Assembly: GCA_023150455.1 (NCBI GenBank)
Contig: JAKLKW010000104.1
Coordinates: forward strand, 1 to 32,781
Source of the DNA: Alphaproteobacteria bacterium
Lineage (GTDB): Bacteria; Pseudomonadota; Alphaproteobacteria; JAEULC01
DNA length: 32,781 bases
Direction: 5' to 3'
Position 1 is the stretch's first letter. The number at the start of each line of letters is the position of its first letter. Positions 1 through 8,639 of this stretch are shown here, piece by piece. The notes under the pieces are model-generated. The model was not told the DNA's origin, did no database searches, and was given only the letters and a program-made list of their open reading frames with translations. A program made the translations under genes and the position numbers.

Positions 1-415
1 GCGCAGCCTCGAGCGTCTCGCGCGAGGCGCCGTCGTCCGTGGTCGGCCGCCCGACGACCGTCAGGTCGGAGGTCCGCCCGTATTCCGGAACCCAGTCCTC
101 CTCGCGGCCCATCTCGCGATGCCAGGCGACGGAAACCGCTCCGCTGCCGCCCAGCCCCTCGGCCTTGACCAATCGATCGAACTGGGCGCGCGCCCTGGTT
201 TCGCGCTGGGCCGCCTCTTCCTCCAGCTTCTCGATGATCCCGACGGACAGGCCGGCGGCGCCATCGATCGCCAGGTTGGCCGCCAGGTCACCCGGGCTCA
301 TCCGCACGTGCAGGAAATCGATATGGCCCGCGAAGCCACGCGCCACCGCGAGCGCAGCCTGGAAGGTGGCGGCATCGCTGTCTGCGCCGGTTGCCGGGAC
401 GAGGACGGTCTTCAT
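1..415 (-). CDS. Universal stress protein (UspA family), partial at window edge
   Basis: Reading from the ATG at 415 leftwards gives a protein starting MKTVLVPATGADSDAATFQA, followed by a Rossmann-like alpha/beta pattern and the segment DLTVVGRPTTDDG. This is the usual start and middle of a UspA-fold protein of the larger type (around 270 residues, often two domains). About 138 codons are present and the C-terminus lies beyond base 1, so an ATP-binding G-2x-G-9x-G motif cannot be checked. Its leader carries an FNR-type box at 489-502 and a TAGTTC hexamer at 466-461, giving a predicted start of transcription near 454. It is divergent from groEL. UspA proteins typically help survival in growth arrest or low oxygen; the exact role here is not shown. 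Confidence 0.85.
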   Translation of the reverse strand, partial: MKTVLVPATGADSDAATFQAALAVARGFAGHIDFLHVRMSPGDLAANLAIDGAAGLSVGIIEKLEEEAAQRETRARAQFDRLVKAEGLGGSGAVSVAWHREMGREEDWVPEYGRTSDLTVVGRPTTDDGASRETLEAA

Positions 416-488
416 CTTTGGACTCTCCGAGCTTGCCAGGGACGTTTCCCAGTCGCGATTGAACTAGAATGGATGGCCGCGGCCAGCC

Positions 489-502
489 TTGACCTGCGTC
501 AA
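489..502 (-). promoter_or_regulatory. FNR/FixK-type box for the universal stress protein
   Basis: TTGACCTGCGTCAA is an intact TTGA-N6-TCAA palindrome. On the minus strand a TAGTTC hexamer at 466-461 begins exactly 22 bp downstream, so the box centre would sit about 41.5 bp upstream of a transcription start near 454, about 39 nt before the ATG at 415. This is the class II activator geometry of FNR/CRP-family proteins. Confidence 0.75.
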
Positions 503-625
503 TCGCGAAGTGCTGGGTTGCGCCGGCCACCAGACAAGAGCGACCGCCTTGCCCCGCCGGAGTCCGCCAGGCGCCGGGTCGGAAGCCGGCGAAGAGCTTG
601 GTGCCGGCCGGGAAGCCCGTGCTGG

Positions 626-639
626 TTGACGCAGATCAA
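626..639 (+). promoter_or_regulatory. FNR/FixK-type box for groEL-ftsH
   Basis: TTGACGCAGATCAA matches the TTGAY-N4-RTCAA consensus in full. TAGCAA at 662-667 begins 22 bp after the box, predicting transcription from about 674, roughly 36 nt before the groEL ATG. It lies in the same 294-bp divergent region as the box at 489-502, so each gene has its own site. Confidence 0.78.
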
Positions 640-709
640 TGAGGAACGACAGGTTCGGCCCTAGCAATCACCGCATCAAGGGTTTCAGCTCAGCCCGGAG
701 TCTCTCCGC

Positions 710-2332
710 ATGGCGCACAAACAGATCATGTTCCGTTCCGCGGCGCGCGAGAAAATCCTGCGCGGCGCTTCGCAGCTCGCCGACGCGGTGCGCGTGACCC
801 TCGGACCAAAATCCAAGTCGGTGCTGATCCAGAAGAAATGGGGCGCACCGATCGTGTGCAACGACGGCGTGACGATCGCCAAGGAGCTCGAGCTGAAGGA
901 CCCGGAGGAGAATCTCGGCGTCCAGGTGCTGAAACAGGCGGCCGAACGGACCGGCGACGCGGTCGGCGACGGGACCAGCACGTCGACGATCCTGGCGCAG
1001 GCGATCCTGGCGGACGGCGTGCGCAACGTCGTCGCGGGCGCCAGCGCCATCGACCTCAAGCGCGGCCTGGATCGCGCGGCCAAGGTCGCGGTCGACGCCC
1101 TCAAGGCCATGTCGCGCCCCGTTGAGACGCGCAAGGAAAAGGCCCAGGTCGCCACCATCTCCGCGCACAACGATCCGTCGGTCGGCGAGATGGTCGCCGA
1201 CGCCATGGAGAAGGTCGGCGGCGACGGCGTCATCTCGGTCGAGGAATCGAAGACGACGGAAACCACGCTTGAGGTCGTCGAGGGGCTGCAGTTCGACCGC
1301 GGCTACGTCTCGCCCTATTTCATCACCGACGCCGAACGCATGGAAGCGGTGCTGGAGGATCCGTTCGTGCTGCTCTGCGACCGCAAGGTCAGCGTGCTGC
1401 GCGACATGGTCCAGCTGCTCGAGCACGTGGCCAAGTCGGGGCGTCCGATCCTGGTGATCGCCGAGGACATCGAGGGCGAGGCGCTGGCCACGCTCATCGT
1501 CAACCAGATCCGCGGCATTCTCAAGGGTTGCGCGGTGAAGGCGCCCGGCTTCGGCGACCGGCGCAAGGCCATGCTCGAGGACATGGCGATCCTGACCGGC
1601 GGCCAGGTCATATCCGAGGAGGTCGGGCTGAAGCTGGAGAATGTTCTGCCCGAGCATCTCGGCCGCGCGGCGCGCGTGGTGGTCGACAAGGAGCACACGA
1701 CCATCATCGGCGGCGTCGGCGAGCGCGCGCAGATCAACGGCCGGATCCAGCAGATCCGGCGCGAGATCGAGCATGTGACCAGCGACTACGACCGCGAGAA
1801 GCTGGAGGAACGGCTCGCCAAGCTGGCGGGCGGAGTCGCGGTCGTGCGCGTCGGCGCACCGTCCGAGGCGGAGATGAAGTCGAAGAAGGAAGCGCTCGAC
1901 GACGCGATCGCCGCCACCAAGGCGGCGGTGGCCGAAGGGATCGTCCCGGGCGGCGGCTTGGCGCTGCTGCGATGCATCGATGCCGTTGCGCGCGAGGAAC
2001 CCAAGGTCGACGGCGACGAGCGCACCGGCGTCCAGATCCTCAAGCGCGCGCTGGCGGCGCCGGCGCGCCAGATCGCCGAGAACTCCGCCGTCGACGGCGG
2101 CGTGGTCGTCGCGCGCATGCTGGCGGGCCAGGGCAACTACGGCTTCGACGCCGCCCGCAACGAGTATGTCGACCTGGTCGAGGCCGGCATCATCGACCCG
2201 GTCAAGGTCGTGCGCATCGCGCTCGAAAACGCCGTTTCGGTCGCAAGCGTGCTGCTGCTGACCGAGGCGACGATGACGGAGGTCCCGGAAACGAAGAAGG
2301 AACACGCGGCCGAGCCTGAAATGGCGATGTAG
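710..2332 (+). CDS. groEL: Chaperonin GroEL (Hsp60), paralogue-type, no adjacent groES
   Basis: 540 residues, the usual length for an Hsp60 subunit of the 14-mer cytoplasmic folding chamber. Conserved ATP-site segments are visible: [10 protein letters not shown] near residue 30, [12 protein letters not shown] near 50, VGDGTSTST with the catalytic-type Asp near 87, and [12 protein letters not shown] near 410. The tail ends EPEMAM and lacks the Gly-Gly-Met repeats of the main housekeeping GroEL, and no groES lies upstream. Both points suggest an accessory paralogue, which is common in alphaproteobacteria, that borrows GroES encoded elsewhere. The gene follows an FNR-type box and is 25 bp from ftsH, so the two are probably one operon. 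The family call is very secure; the paralogue status is inference. Confidence 0.97.
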   Translation: MAHKQIMFRSAAREKILRGASQLADAVRVTLGPKSKSVLIQKKWGAPIVCNDGVTIAKELELKDPEENLGVQVLKQAAERTGDAVGDGTSTSTILAQAILADGVRNVVAGASAIDLKRGLDRAAKVAVDALKAMSRPVETRKEKAQVATISAHNDPSVGEMVADAMEKVGGDGVISVEESKTTETTLEVVEGLQFDRGYVSPYFITDAERMEAVLEDPFVLLCDRKVSVLRDMVQLLEHVAKSGRPILVIAEDIEGEALATLIVNQIRGILKGCAVKAPGFGDRRKAMLEDMAILTGGQVISEEVGLKLENVLPEHLGRAARVVVDKEHTTIIGGVGERAQINGRIQQIRREIEHVTSDYDREKLEERLAKLAGGVAVVRVGAPSEAEMKSKKEALDDAIAATKAAVAEGIVPGGGLALLRCIDAVAREEPKVDGDERTGVQILKRALAAPARQIAENSAVDGGVVVARMLAGQGNYGFDAARNEYVDLVEAGIIDPVKVVRIALENAVSVASVLLLTEATMTEVPETKKEHAAEPEMAM

Positions 2333-2357
2333 CGTCGGCCGCGCACACGGGAGTCCC

Positions 2358-4238
2358 ATGCCGCAGGGCGAAACTCGCACGCCGCAGGAGAAGCCGTCGC
2401 TGCGGTACTTGTACATCGGCCTGGCGGTGGCGGTCGCGGTGCTGCTGCAGCACCTGTGGCTCGCCGGCACCGACGTCGTGCCGATCCCCTATAGCGCTTT
2501 CCAGACCCATTTGCGCAACGGCCAGGTCGCCGAGCTGCGCATCTCGCAGAACTACATCTACGGCCAGCTCAAGGAGCCGCTGCTGGACGGCAAGCGGCAC
2601 TTCGTGACGAACCGCGTGCCCGCCGATCTCGCGTCGGAGCTGTCGAAGTACGACGTGCGCTTCACCGGCGCGGAGGAAGGCTCGCTGCTGCGCGACGTTC
2701 TCTCCTGGACGCTGCCGGTGCTGCTGTTCTTCGGCCTGTGGGCCTTCTTCTTCCGGCGCGTGGCGGGCGAATCCGGCATCGGCGGCGGCCTGATGTCCGT
2801 CGGCAAGAGCAAGGCGAAGATCTACGCCGAGACGGACACCAAGGTCACGTTCGACGACGTCGCCGGAGTCGACGAGGCGAAAGACGAGCTCAAGGAGATC
2901 GTCGCGTTCCTCAAGAACCCCAAGGAATACGGCCGCCTCGGCGCGCACATCCCGAAGGGCGTGCTGCTGGTCGGCCCCCCGGGCACGGGCAAGACGCTGC
3001 TCGCGCGCGCGGTGGCCGGCGAGGCCGGCGTCCCCTTCTTCTCGATCAGCGGCGCCGAGTTCGTCGAGATGTTCGTCGGCGTCGGCGCGGCGCGGGTGCG
3101 CGACCTGTTCGAGCAGGCCCGCAAGAAGGCGCCGGCGATCATCTTCATCGACGAGCTCGACGCGCTCGGCCGCGCCCGCGGCGCTTTCCCGCTGCCCGGC
3201 GGCGGCCATGACGAGAAGGAGCAGACGCTCAACCAGCTCCTGTCCGAGCTCGACGGCTTCGATCCGACCGTCGGCCTGGTGCTGCTTGCGGCGACCAACC
3301 GGCCGGAGATCCTGGATCCCGCGCTGCTGCGCGCCGGCCGCTTCGACCGCCAGGTGCTGGTCGACCGGCCCGACCGCAAGGGCCGCGTGCAGATCGCCGC
3401 GATCTATCTGAGGAAGATCCGCCTGGCTCCGGACGTGACGGCGGATGCCGTGGCGGGGCTGACGCCGGGCTTCACCGGCGCCGACATCGCCAACCTGGTC
3501 AACGAGGCCGCGCTGGTCGCCACAAGGCGCAACGCGGCCATGGTGACCCTGGCCGACGTCACCGCCGCGGTCGAGCGCATCGTCGCCGGCCTGGAGAAGC
3601 GCAACCGCATCCTCAACCCGCACGAGCGCGAGACGGTGGCCTATCACGAGATGGGGCACGCGCTGGTCGCGCTCTCCCTGCCGGGCACGGAGACGGTGCA
3701 CAAGGTGTCGATCATCCCGCGCGGCGTGGGTGCGCTCGGCTACACCATCCAGCGGCCGACCGAGGACCGCTTCCTCATGACCCGCGAGGAGCTCGAGAAC
3801 AAGATGGCCGTGCTGCTGGGCGGACGCGCAGCCGAGAGCATCGTGTTCCACCAGCTCTCGACCGGCGCCGCCGACGACCTGGCCAAGGTCACCGACATCG
3901 CGCGCACCATGGTCACGCAGTACGGCATGTACGAGAAGCTGGGCAACGTCGCCTACGAGCGGCACCGCTCGCCCTTTCTCGGCACGCCGGCGATGGAGCC
4001 CTGGATGGAGCGCCACTTCAGCGAGGAAACCGCGCGCGAGATCGACTGCGCCGTGCGTCAGCTGGTCGACCAGGCCTTCGCCAAGGCGGTCGCCGTGCTG
4101 GAGCAGAAGCGGCCGATCCTCGAACGGGGAGCCGAGATGCTGCTGCGGCAGGAAACCCTGACCGAGGCGGAGCTCGCCGCGATCCTGGCGCCGAGCCCGC
4201 CCGTCGCCGTCGTCGCCGGTCGCGACACGTCGGGCTGA
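2358..4238 (+). CDS. ftsH: ATP-dependent zinc metalloprotease FtsH
   Basis: 626 residues in the classic FtsH order: a membrane segment at about 16-36, a periplasmic loop, a second membrane segment at about 113-133, then the AAA module and an M41 peptidase. Visible motifs are Walker A GPPGTGKT near 205, Walker [12 protein letters not shown] near 262, a second region of homology [20 protein letters not shown] near 312, and the zinc site HEMGH near 430 with the distal [12 protein letters not shown] segment. FtsH degrades misfolded membrane proteins and short-lived regulators at the inner membrane. It sits 25 bp behind groEL, has GGGAG before its ATG and no box of its own, so it is probably co-transcribed as a folding/degradation pair. 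It may be a second FtsH copy, since the housekeeping ftsH usually follows tilS. Confidence 0.97.
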   Translation: MPQGETRTPQEKPSLRYLYIGLAVAVAVLLQHLWLAGTDVVPIPYSAFQTHLRNGQVAELRISQNYIYGQLKEPLLDGKRHFVTNRVPADLASELSKYDVRFTGAEEGSLLRDVLSWTLPVLLFFGLWAFFFRRVAGESGIGGGLMSVGKSKAKIYAETDTKVTFDDVAGVDEAKDELKEIVAFLKNPKEYGRLGAHIPKGVLLVGPPGTGKTLLARAVAGEAGVPFFSISGAEFVEMFVGVGAARVRDLFEQARKKAPAIIFIDELDALGRARGAFPLPGGGHDEKEQTLNQLLSELDGFDPTVGLVLLAATNRPEILDPALLRAGRFDRQVLVDRPDRKGRVQIAAIYLRKIRLAPDVTADAVAGLTPGFTGADIANLVNEAALVATRRNAAMVTLADVTAAVERIVAGLEKRNRILNPHERETVAYHEMGHALVALSLPGTETVHKVSIIPRGVGALGYTIQRPTEDRFLMTREELENKMAVLLGGRAAESIVFHQLSTGAADDLAKVTDIARTMVTQYGMYEKLGNVAYERHRSPFLGTPAMEPWMERHFSEETAREIDCAVRQLVDQAFAKAVAVLEQKRPILERGAEMLLRQETLTEAELAAILAPSPPVAVVAGRDTSG

Positions 4239-4248
4239 GGTCGCCGCG

Positions 4249-4271
4249 GCCCGCCCGACGCCCCGGCGGGC
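4249..4271. terminator. Hairpin between convergent ftsH and LOG genes
   Basis: GCCCGCC (4249-4255) and GGCGGGC (4265-4271) form a perfect 7-bp stem with a 9-nt loop, placed exactly between two converging stop codons. No T-run follows on either side, so intrinsic termination is uncertain. Confidence 0.4.
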
Positions 4272-5087
4272 TCAGTCGCCGGTATGGGCCTTGAGCCCGC
4301 GCCGGGCGAGCGATTCCCATGCCTGTTCGGGCGTGTCGGCAAACTCGAACAGCTTGAGGTCCTCCGGGTCGATCGCGCCCTCTTCGACCAACGCGTCGAA
4401 GTCGATCACGCGCCGCCAGTAGGCCTCGCCATAGACCACGATCGGCACCGGCGGCGCCTTGCGCGACTGCACCAGCGTCAGGATCTCGAACAGCTCGTCG
4501 AACGTGCCGAAGCCGCCGGGGAAGGCGACCAGCGCGTTGGCCCGCATCGCCAGGTGCATCTTGCGCATGGCGAAATAGTGAAATCGGAAGGTCAGCGCCG
4601 GAGTCGTGTATGGATTCGGCTCCTGCTCCGTCGGCAGGGTGATGTTGAAGCCGATGCTGGGCGCGCCCGCATCATGCGCGCCGCGGTTGGCCGCCTCCAT
4701 GATGCCCGGGCCGCCGCCCGTCGCGATCACGTTGTCGCGCCAGCGATGCTGCGGATGGGCGCTGCCGCCGCGCTCGGACGCGATGCGGCCGAATTCGCGC
4801 GCGGCCGCGTAGTATGCGCCGAGCCGCCCGCACCGCTCTGCATGGCGCCGCTGCTCGTCGCTGCGCGCCTCGGCCTTCAGCCGGGCGGCCTCCTCCGGGG
4901 AGACGACGCGCGAGCTGCCGAACACGATGATGGTCGACCGGATGCCCCAATCGCGCAGCAGGAGCTCGGCCTTGGCGTATTCGAGCGCGAAGCGGATGTC
5001 GCGCATCTCGTCGCGCAGAAGGAACTCGATGTCCTCGACCGGCAGGAGATAGCTGCGCGAGCGCTTCTGCGGACTGCTGTCGTTCAT
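4272..5087 (-). CDS. LOG family protein (PGGxGT-motif nucleotide hydrolase-like)
   Basis: 271 residues with the LOG/lysine-decarboxylase-like hallmark PGGFGTFDELFE near residue 190 and an upstream ATGGGPGIMEAANRGA loop. Characterised LOG proteins cleave cytokinin ribotides or other nucleoside 5'-monophosphates to release ribose 5-phosphate. This protein has a longer N-terminus (about 100 residues before the GGGPGIMEAAN loop) than the roughly 190-residue plant-type LOG, so its substrate is not assigned. It lies 33 bp downstream of the MlaC-like gene on the same strand and probably shares its FNR-box promoter. A ribotide hydrolase would fit the PRPP and nucleotide-salvage genes of the island, but that link is inference. 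Confidence 0.85.
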   Translation of the reverse strand: MNDSSPQKRSRSYLLPVEDIEFLLRDEMRDIRFALEYAKAELLLRDWGIRSTIIVFGSSRVVSPEEAARLKAEARSDEQRRHAERCGRLGAYYAAAREFGRIASERGGSAHPQHRWRDNVIATGGGPGIMEAANRGAHDAGAPSIGFNITLPTEQEPNPYTTPALTFRFHYFAMRKMHLAMRANALVAFPGGFGTFDELFEILTLVQSRKAPPVPIVVYGEAYWRRVIDFDALVEEGAIDPEDLKLFEFADTPEQAWESLARRGLKAHTGD

Positions 5088-5120
5088 GGCGGGCCCGGCA
5101 TGGTGGATCGACCCCCGATC

Positions 5121-5771
5121 CTACCGCATTTCGCGCTGGACCGTGTCCCAGACGACCGTGTTCTTGTGCATGCCCTTCAGCTTGCTGATCAGCCCGGGCA
5201 CGTTGCTGACCTGGCCGCGCTCGAACTCGCCACGGTAGTGGATGACCAGGCTGTAGCCCTCGACCTCGATGTCGTTGATCTTGGGCCCACCCGCGGTCGA
5301 CCGCACCCGCCAGTCCACCGACAAGGGCTCGCCGCCCTCACGCTCGATCCGCGTGTGCACCTTGGCGTCGCCGTTCGGCTGCATGCGGCCCTCGCTGGCC
5401 TTGAAACGGATGATCTGGATGTTTCCGAATCTTTCGATCGCGACCTCGATGACATGCGCGGCAAAGAGCTGGGTGAACTCCTGCTTGTCGTGCTGGGAGA
5501 CGGTGCGCGCCATCCTGCCCAGCGTCTGCAGGGCGATGGCCTCGAAGTCGATCGCGTCGATCATGAGGCGCGCGAACTCGCGGTGGCGGACCGGTTCCTC
5601 GGCCTCGGTCGCCAGGACCGCCACCGCCCGGTCGCCCATCTTGTTGATGTAGCTGGTTGCCGCATCGGGCGTCAGCGCCGTGCCCTGGAGCGCGACGCCC
5701 GCCCAGGCCACCAGCGCCGCGATGCCGGAGGCGCCCAGGATGCGAATCGCGGTCGGACCGATCATGATCAT
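5121..5771 (-). CDS. MlaC/Ttg2D-family periplasmic phospholipid-binding protein
   Basis: About 216 residues. The N-terminus holds a hydrophobic export segment (RILGASGIAALVAWAGVAL), followed by the Tgt2/MlaC pattern: SYINKMGDRAVAVL, an RHREFARLMIDAIDFEAIA segment, TLGRMARTVSQHDKQEFTQLF, and the terminal VEGYSLVIHYRGEFERGQ with VPGLISKLK. MlaC shuttles phospholipids across the periplasm for an inner-membrane ABC system, but no mlaEFDB genes are nearby, so this is an orphan copy. I chose the ATG at 5771 because GGGAA lies just upstream; a TTG at 5786 and an ATG at 5765 are alternatives. Transcription is predicted from about 5811 under the box at 5846-5859. Confidence 0.83.
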   Translation of the reverse strand: MIMIGPTAIRILGASGIAALVAWAGVALQGTALTPDAATSYINKMGDRAVAVLATEAEEPVRHREFARLMIDAIDFEAIALQTLGRMARTVSQHDKQEFTQLFAAHVIEVAIERFGNIQIIRFKASEGRMQPNGDAKVHTRIEREGGEPLSVDWRVRSTAGGPKINDIEVEGYSLVIHYRGEFERGQVSNVPGLISKLKGMHKNTVVWDTVQREMR

Positions 5772-5845
5772 GGGTTCCCGTACCAAGCCCGCCGCGGGCG
5801 GCCCGCGGCATGCAAATGGGATAGAATGCCGGCCGGTACCTCGCC

Positions 5846-5859
5846 TTGACCCATCTCAA
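5846..5859 (-). promoter_or_regulatory. FNR/FixK-type box for the mlaC-LOG unit
   Basis: TTGACCCATCTCAA keeps the TTGA-N6-TCAA core with one deviation in the right half (C for R). On the minus strand TATCCC at 5823-5818 starts exactly 22 bp downstream, giving a predicted start near 5811. In the plus direction (towards the Gdt1-like gene) the equivalent hexamer is CCTGTC-like and unconvincing, so the mlaC direction is favoured. Confidence 0.65.
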
Positions 5860-5955
5860 TTCCTGGGCGCCGGAAGGGCCGCCCTGTCGGGCGAGCGAGG
5901 ACGGAGAGGGGGACAATCCGATGCCAGAACCGGCCCGGATCGGCGCAGCATTCCC

Positions 5956-6546
5956 ATGACGCCGCTCGAGCTTTTCGGCGTCGCGGCGGTGACGGGGGCG
6001 CTCGCCGAGTTCGGCGACAAGACGCAGCTCCTCATGGCCTTGTTGTCGGCGCGCCTGAAGCGGCCCGGCGCGATCCTCGCCGGCCTGCTGTTGGCGACGC
6101 TGACGCACCGCCTGGCGGCCGGCGCCATCGCCGAATGGGCGTCGAGCGTCATCGCGGGCCAGATCCTGCAGACCGTGGTCGGCATCGGGTTCATCGCGCT
6201 GTCGGTCTGGGTGCTGGCGGCGTCCGAGGAAAGCATGATGCCGATCGCGGCGGACGAGTGGATCGAGAAGCTCGGGCCGTTCATGGCGTCGGCCGCGGCG
6301 TTCTTCCTGGCGGAGATCGGCGACAAGACCCAAATCGCGACCCTGGCCCTCGTCGCCCGGTTCGACACGCCCGTCGTCGTGGGGCTGGGGACGACCTGCG
6401 GCCTGCTGGTCGCATCCCTGCCCGTCCTGGTGCTGGGCCGCTTCGTCGGCAACCGCCTGCAAATGCGGGTCGCCAGCCTGGCATTGGCGATCATTCTCGC
6501 CATCATGGGCGTGATGACCTTCATGGGCATGGCCGGCTGGCGTTAA
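5956..6546 (+). CDS. Gdt1/UPF0016 (TMEM165) family cation transporter
   Basis: About 196 residues from the ATG at 5956, with two copies of the family signature E-x-G-D-K-T: EFGDKTQ near residue 18 and EIGDKTQ near 122. Each is followed by hydrophobic helices, about six transmembrane segments in all, in the inverted-repeat architecture of this family. Characterised members export Mn2+ or exchange Ca2+/Mn2+ for protons at the inner membrane. An in-frame upstream extension to 5680 is low-complexity, overlaps the divergent mlaC-like gene and is not credible coding. The nearby FNR box at 5846-5859 fits the opposite direction better, so the promoter of this gene is unclear. Manganese control would suit an oxygen-stress island; that is inference. 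Confidence 0.88.
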   Translation: MTPLELFGVAAVTGALAEFGDKTQLLMALLSARLKRPGAILAGLLLATLTHRLAAGAIAEWASSVIAGQILQTVVGIGFIALSVWVLAASEESMMPIAADEWIEKLGPFMASAAAFFLAEIGDKTQIATLALVARFDTPVVVGLGTTCGLLVASLPVLVLGRFVGNRLQMRVASLALAIILAIMGVMTFMGMAGWR

Positions 6547-6580
6547 CGAACGTCCGGGCAACGGAATGCCGCCGCCGGCG

Positions 6581-6594
6581 CTGATTCAGATCAA
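6581..6594 (+). promoter_or_regulatory. FNR/FixK-type box for the host-attachment-family operon
   Basis: CTGATTCAGATCAA has one mismatch (C for T at position 1) to TTGAT-N4-ATCAA. GATGCT at 6617-6622 lies 22 bp downstream, the same spacing as the better sites, predicting transcription from about 6629, 39 nt before the ATG at 6668. Confidence 0.6.
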
Positions 6595-6667
6595 TGCGCC
6601 GCACCCGGGCCGGCCCGATGCTCCGGTCGACCCGCGCGGCAAAAGACCCCGGGGAAGGAGATCGACC

Positions 6668-7126
6668 ATGACCGACAAGAGCAAGGACATCTGGGTGCTC
6701 ATCGCCGACGGCATGCGCGCCCGCATTCTGAAATGGGACGGTCGCGACCACTTCGCCCCGGCGATGAGCCACGAATTCTACGACCCGCAGGTGCACGGCT
6801 ACAGCCGCGACTTGAAGAGCGACACGCCCGGCCGGGCGTTCGACAGCATGTCGAGCACGCGCCATGCGCTGCAGCCCCGGCACGACCCGCACGAGCTGGA
6901 AAAGGAGCGGTTCAGCCGCGGCGTCGCGGCGGTCGTCGACGACGCCGCCCAGCGCAAGGCTTTCGAGCAGCTGATCCTGGTGGCGCCGCCGAAGACGCTC
7001 GGCGCGTTGCGCGCCGCCCTCGGCCCGGCCGCCCGCAGCCGCGTGAAGGGCGAGATCCACAAGGACCTGATCCACACGCCGTCGCACCAGCTTGCCGATC
7101 ACCTGCGCGACCTCGCGCAGGCGTGA
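6668..7126 (+). CDS. Host attachment family protein (Host_attach / baeRF-like)
   Basis: 152 residues starting MTDKSKDIWVLIADGMRARI, the typical N-terminus of the 'protein required for attachment to host cells' family. It is followed by a linker containing DTPGRAFDSMSSTRHALQPR and a C-terminal KAFEQLILVAPPKTLGALR segment. The fold resembles the eRF1 domain-2-like (baeRF) group, so a ribosome- or RNA-linked role is possible despite the family name; the function is not established. The start is fixed by AAGGAG at 6655-6660. The phosphoribosyltransferase gene follows about 60 bp downstream on the same strand, so the gene is likely first in a three-gene operon under the box at 6581-6594. Confidence 0.82.
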   Translation: MTDKSKDIWVLIADGMRARILKWDGRDHFAPAMSHEFYDPQVHGYSRDLKSDTPGRAFDSMSSTRHALQPRHDPHELEKERFSRGVAAVVDDAAQRKAFEQLILVAPPKTLGALRAALGPAARSRVKGEIHKDLIHTPSHQLADHLRDLAQA

Positions 7127-7187
7127 CGGCTCCCCGGTGCCGCCGATCCGCATGTGGCCGGGCGCGGCCGGGGACGAGGACGAGGAG

Positions 7188-7862
7188 ATGGTATTCCGCG
7201 ACCGCGTCGATGCCGGGCGGCGCCTCGCCGAGCGATTGCTCGCCTATCGCTCGCAGGATCCGGTCGTGCTTGCGTTGCCGCGGGGCGGCGTCCCGGTCGG
7301 ATTCGAGATCGCACAGGCGCTGCAGGCGCCGCTCGACCTCGTGCTGGTGCGCAAGATCGGCTCGCCCTGGCAGCCGGAGCTGGCGGTCGGCGCCATCGCC
7401 GACGGCGAGCACCCCTGCCAGGCCGTCAACCGCGAGATCGTCGAGGAGCTCGGCATCGGCGAGGACTACGTGCGCAAGGAGGCCCAGCGCCAGCTGGCCG
7501 AGATCGAACGGCGGCGGGCCCTCTACCTGGCCGGCCGGCCGCCCGTGGCACTCGCCGGCAAGACCGCCATCGTCGTCGACGACGGCATCGCCACCGGCGC
7601 CACGGTCGAGGCGGCGCTCGGGTCGGTCCGGCGCCGCAGCCCGCGCGCGGTCGTCCTTGCCGTGCCGGTGGCACCGCCCGAGACGCTGACGCGGCTCAAG
7701 CCCCTGGTCGACGAGATCGTCTGCCTCGCCGCGCCGACCTTCTTCGGCGCCATCAGTGTGTTCTACCAGCACTTCCCGCAGCTGCAGGACGACGAGGTCA
7801 TCGACCTGCTGCGCCGCGCCAATCCGCCCGCCGACGAGGCGGCCAAGGCGGAGCAGCCGTAG
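7188..7862 (+). CDS. Phosphoribosyltransferase (type I PRTase fold)
   Basis: 224 residues. The PRPP-binding loop appears as TAIVVDDGIATGATVEAAL near residue 125, with an early ALPRGGVPVGFEIAQAL segment and RKIGSPWQPELAVGAI, the standard order for this family of stand-alone PRTases. The flexible N-extension before MVFRDRV is out of character, so I chose the ATG at 7188; 7152 and 7092 are in-frame alternatives. The nucleobase acceptor cannot be read from sequence. Close relatives are often found next to universal stress protein and Hsp20 genes. The stop codon overlaps the GTG of the next gene (TAGTG), which points to translational coupling. With pncB and the PRPP synthetase it forms a PRPP theme in the island. 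Confidence 0.88.
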   Translation: MVFRDRVDAGRRLAERLLAYRSQDPVVLALPRGGVPVGFEIAQALQAPLDLVLVRKIGSPWQPELAVGAIADGEHPCQAVNREIVEELGIGEDYVRKEAQRQLAEIERRRALYLAGRPPVALAGKTAIVVDDGIATGATVEAALGSVRRRSPRAVVLAVPVAPPETLTRLKPLVDEIVCLAAPTFFGAISVFYQHFPQLQDDEVIDLLRRANPPADEAAKAEQP

Positions 7863-8623
7863 TGCGTGCCGCGCGCAGCCGACGGCTGCTTCGATGCGGC
7901 TTGCTGCTGCTGGCCTTTTGCGCCTGGGGCGCGGCCCAGAGCGCCGAGGCCGCGTGCGAGCGGTCCACGCGAGAGATCGCGCGCTGGCGGGAACTCGATG
8001 CGCTTAATACACAGTACCGACAGTCCACCGGGAGCGACAAACCCGATGCACCCGAGCCGGAGGTGGAAGAATACGCCGTCCACCTGGGCCATCTGCTCGG
8101 GCGTCAGGCGCTGAACCTCGAGAACCGCCGCGACCGCCAGGAAAAGTTCGACTGCCTTCTCCAACTTGCCGAGAATCTCGTGCAGCTTCAGATTATGGCG
8201 GAGCCCGAGCGGGGCGCCGGCGCGACGCGCCTGTTCCGCGAGGCTCTCCTGGGCGCGCTCGATGATTCGGCGCTGCGCCGCTACGGCGTGGATCCCGGCC
8301 GAAAATTTCCCTCGATCTTCACGGATCCCCTCCTCGGCCGATGGATCTGGCAATGCTCGCCGGACGTCGGCATCGTGGTCTCGGAGTATGCCGAGCGGAC
8401 CTACCGCTGCGCGCGCGTCGGCCCGCCGACGCGGCTCAGCATCAAGAACTGCTGGATGCGCCAGGTCGCCGAGAACGGGTACTACATGAGCTTCGACCTC
8501 GACATCGCCCCGGGGATCAAGGTCGAGGGTCCCGCGCACGAGGACATCTATCTCGAGCTCTCGGGCGACCGGCTCGCCAGCCCGGACCAGCGCTTCGTCT
8601 ATCTGCGGGCGCCGGCGCCGTAG
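7862..8623 (+). CDS. Secreted protein of unknown function
   Basis: About 253 residues from a GTG that overlaps the previous stop by one base. Residues 1-30 form a clear signal peptide: a basic VRAARSRRLLR start, a hydrophobic CGLLLLAFCAW core, then AQSAEA before a mature protein beginning near ACERSTREIARWRE. The mature part is acidic and helical at first (LDALNTQYRQ, NLENRRDRQEKFDCLLQLAENLVQLQ) and ends in a beta-rich segment with several cysteines (WQCSPD, YRCARVG, IKNCWMRQ). I recognise no family. The periplasm is the likely location. It is last in the unit that starts at 6668 and converges on the universal stress protein gene 16 bp away. Confidence 0.72.
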   Translation: MRAARSRRLLRCGLLLLAFCAWGAAQSAEAACERSTREIARWRELDALNTQYRQSTGSDKPDAPEPEVEEYAVHLGHLLGRQALNLENRRDRQEKFDCLLQLAENLVQLQIMAEPERGAGATRLFREALLGALDDSALRRYGVDPGRKFPSIFTDPLLGRWIWQCSPDVGIVVSEYAERTYRCARVGPPTRLSIKNCWMRQVAENGYYMSFDLDIAPGIKVEGPAHEDIYLELSGDRLASPDQRFVYLRAPAP

Positions 8624-8639
8624 TCCGCACGGCCGCTCA

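Noticed and set aside
668..2470. 600-codon open frame on the minus strand opposite groEL
   Set aside because: It mirrors groEL codon positions, is rich in Asp/Arg/His/Leu from GC-rich antisense, shows no domain and is a typical antisense shadow in high-GC DNA. The same holds for the long minus-strand frames opposite ftsH, the hydantoinase, the importer and the hydrolase.
5680..5955. N-terminal extension of the Gdt1-like protein
   Set aside because: The extra 92 codons are low-complexity and Arg/Pro/Gly-rich, cover the start of the divergent mlaC-like gene and the FNR box, and have no hydrophobic or family-like segment; the ATG at 5956 begins the conserved region.
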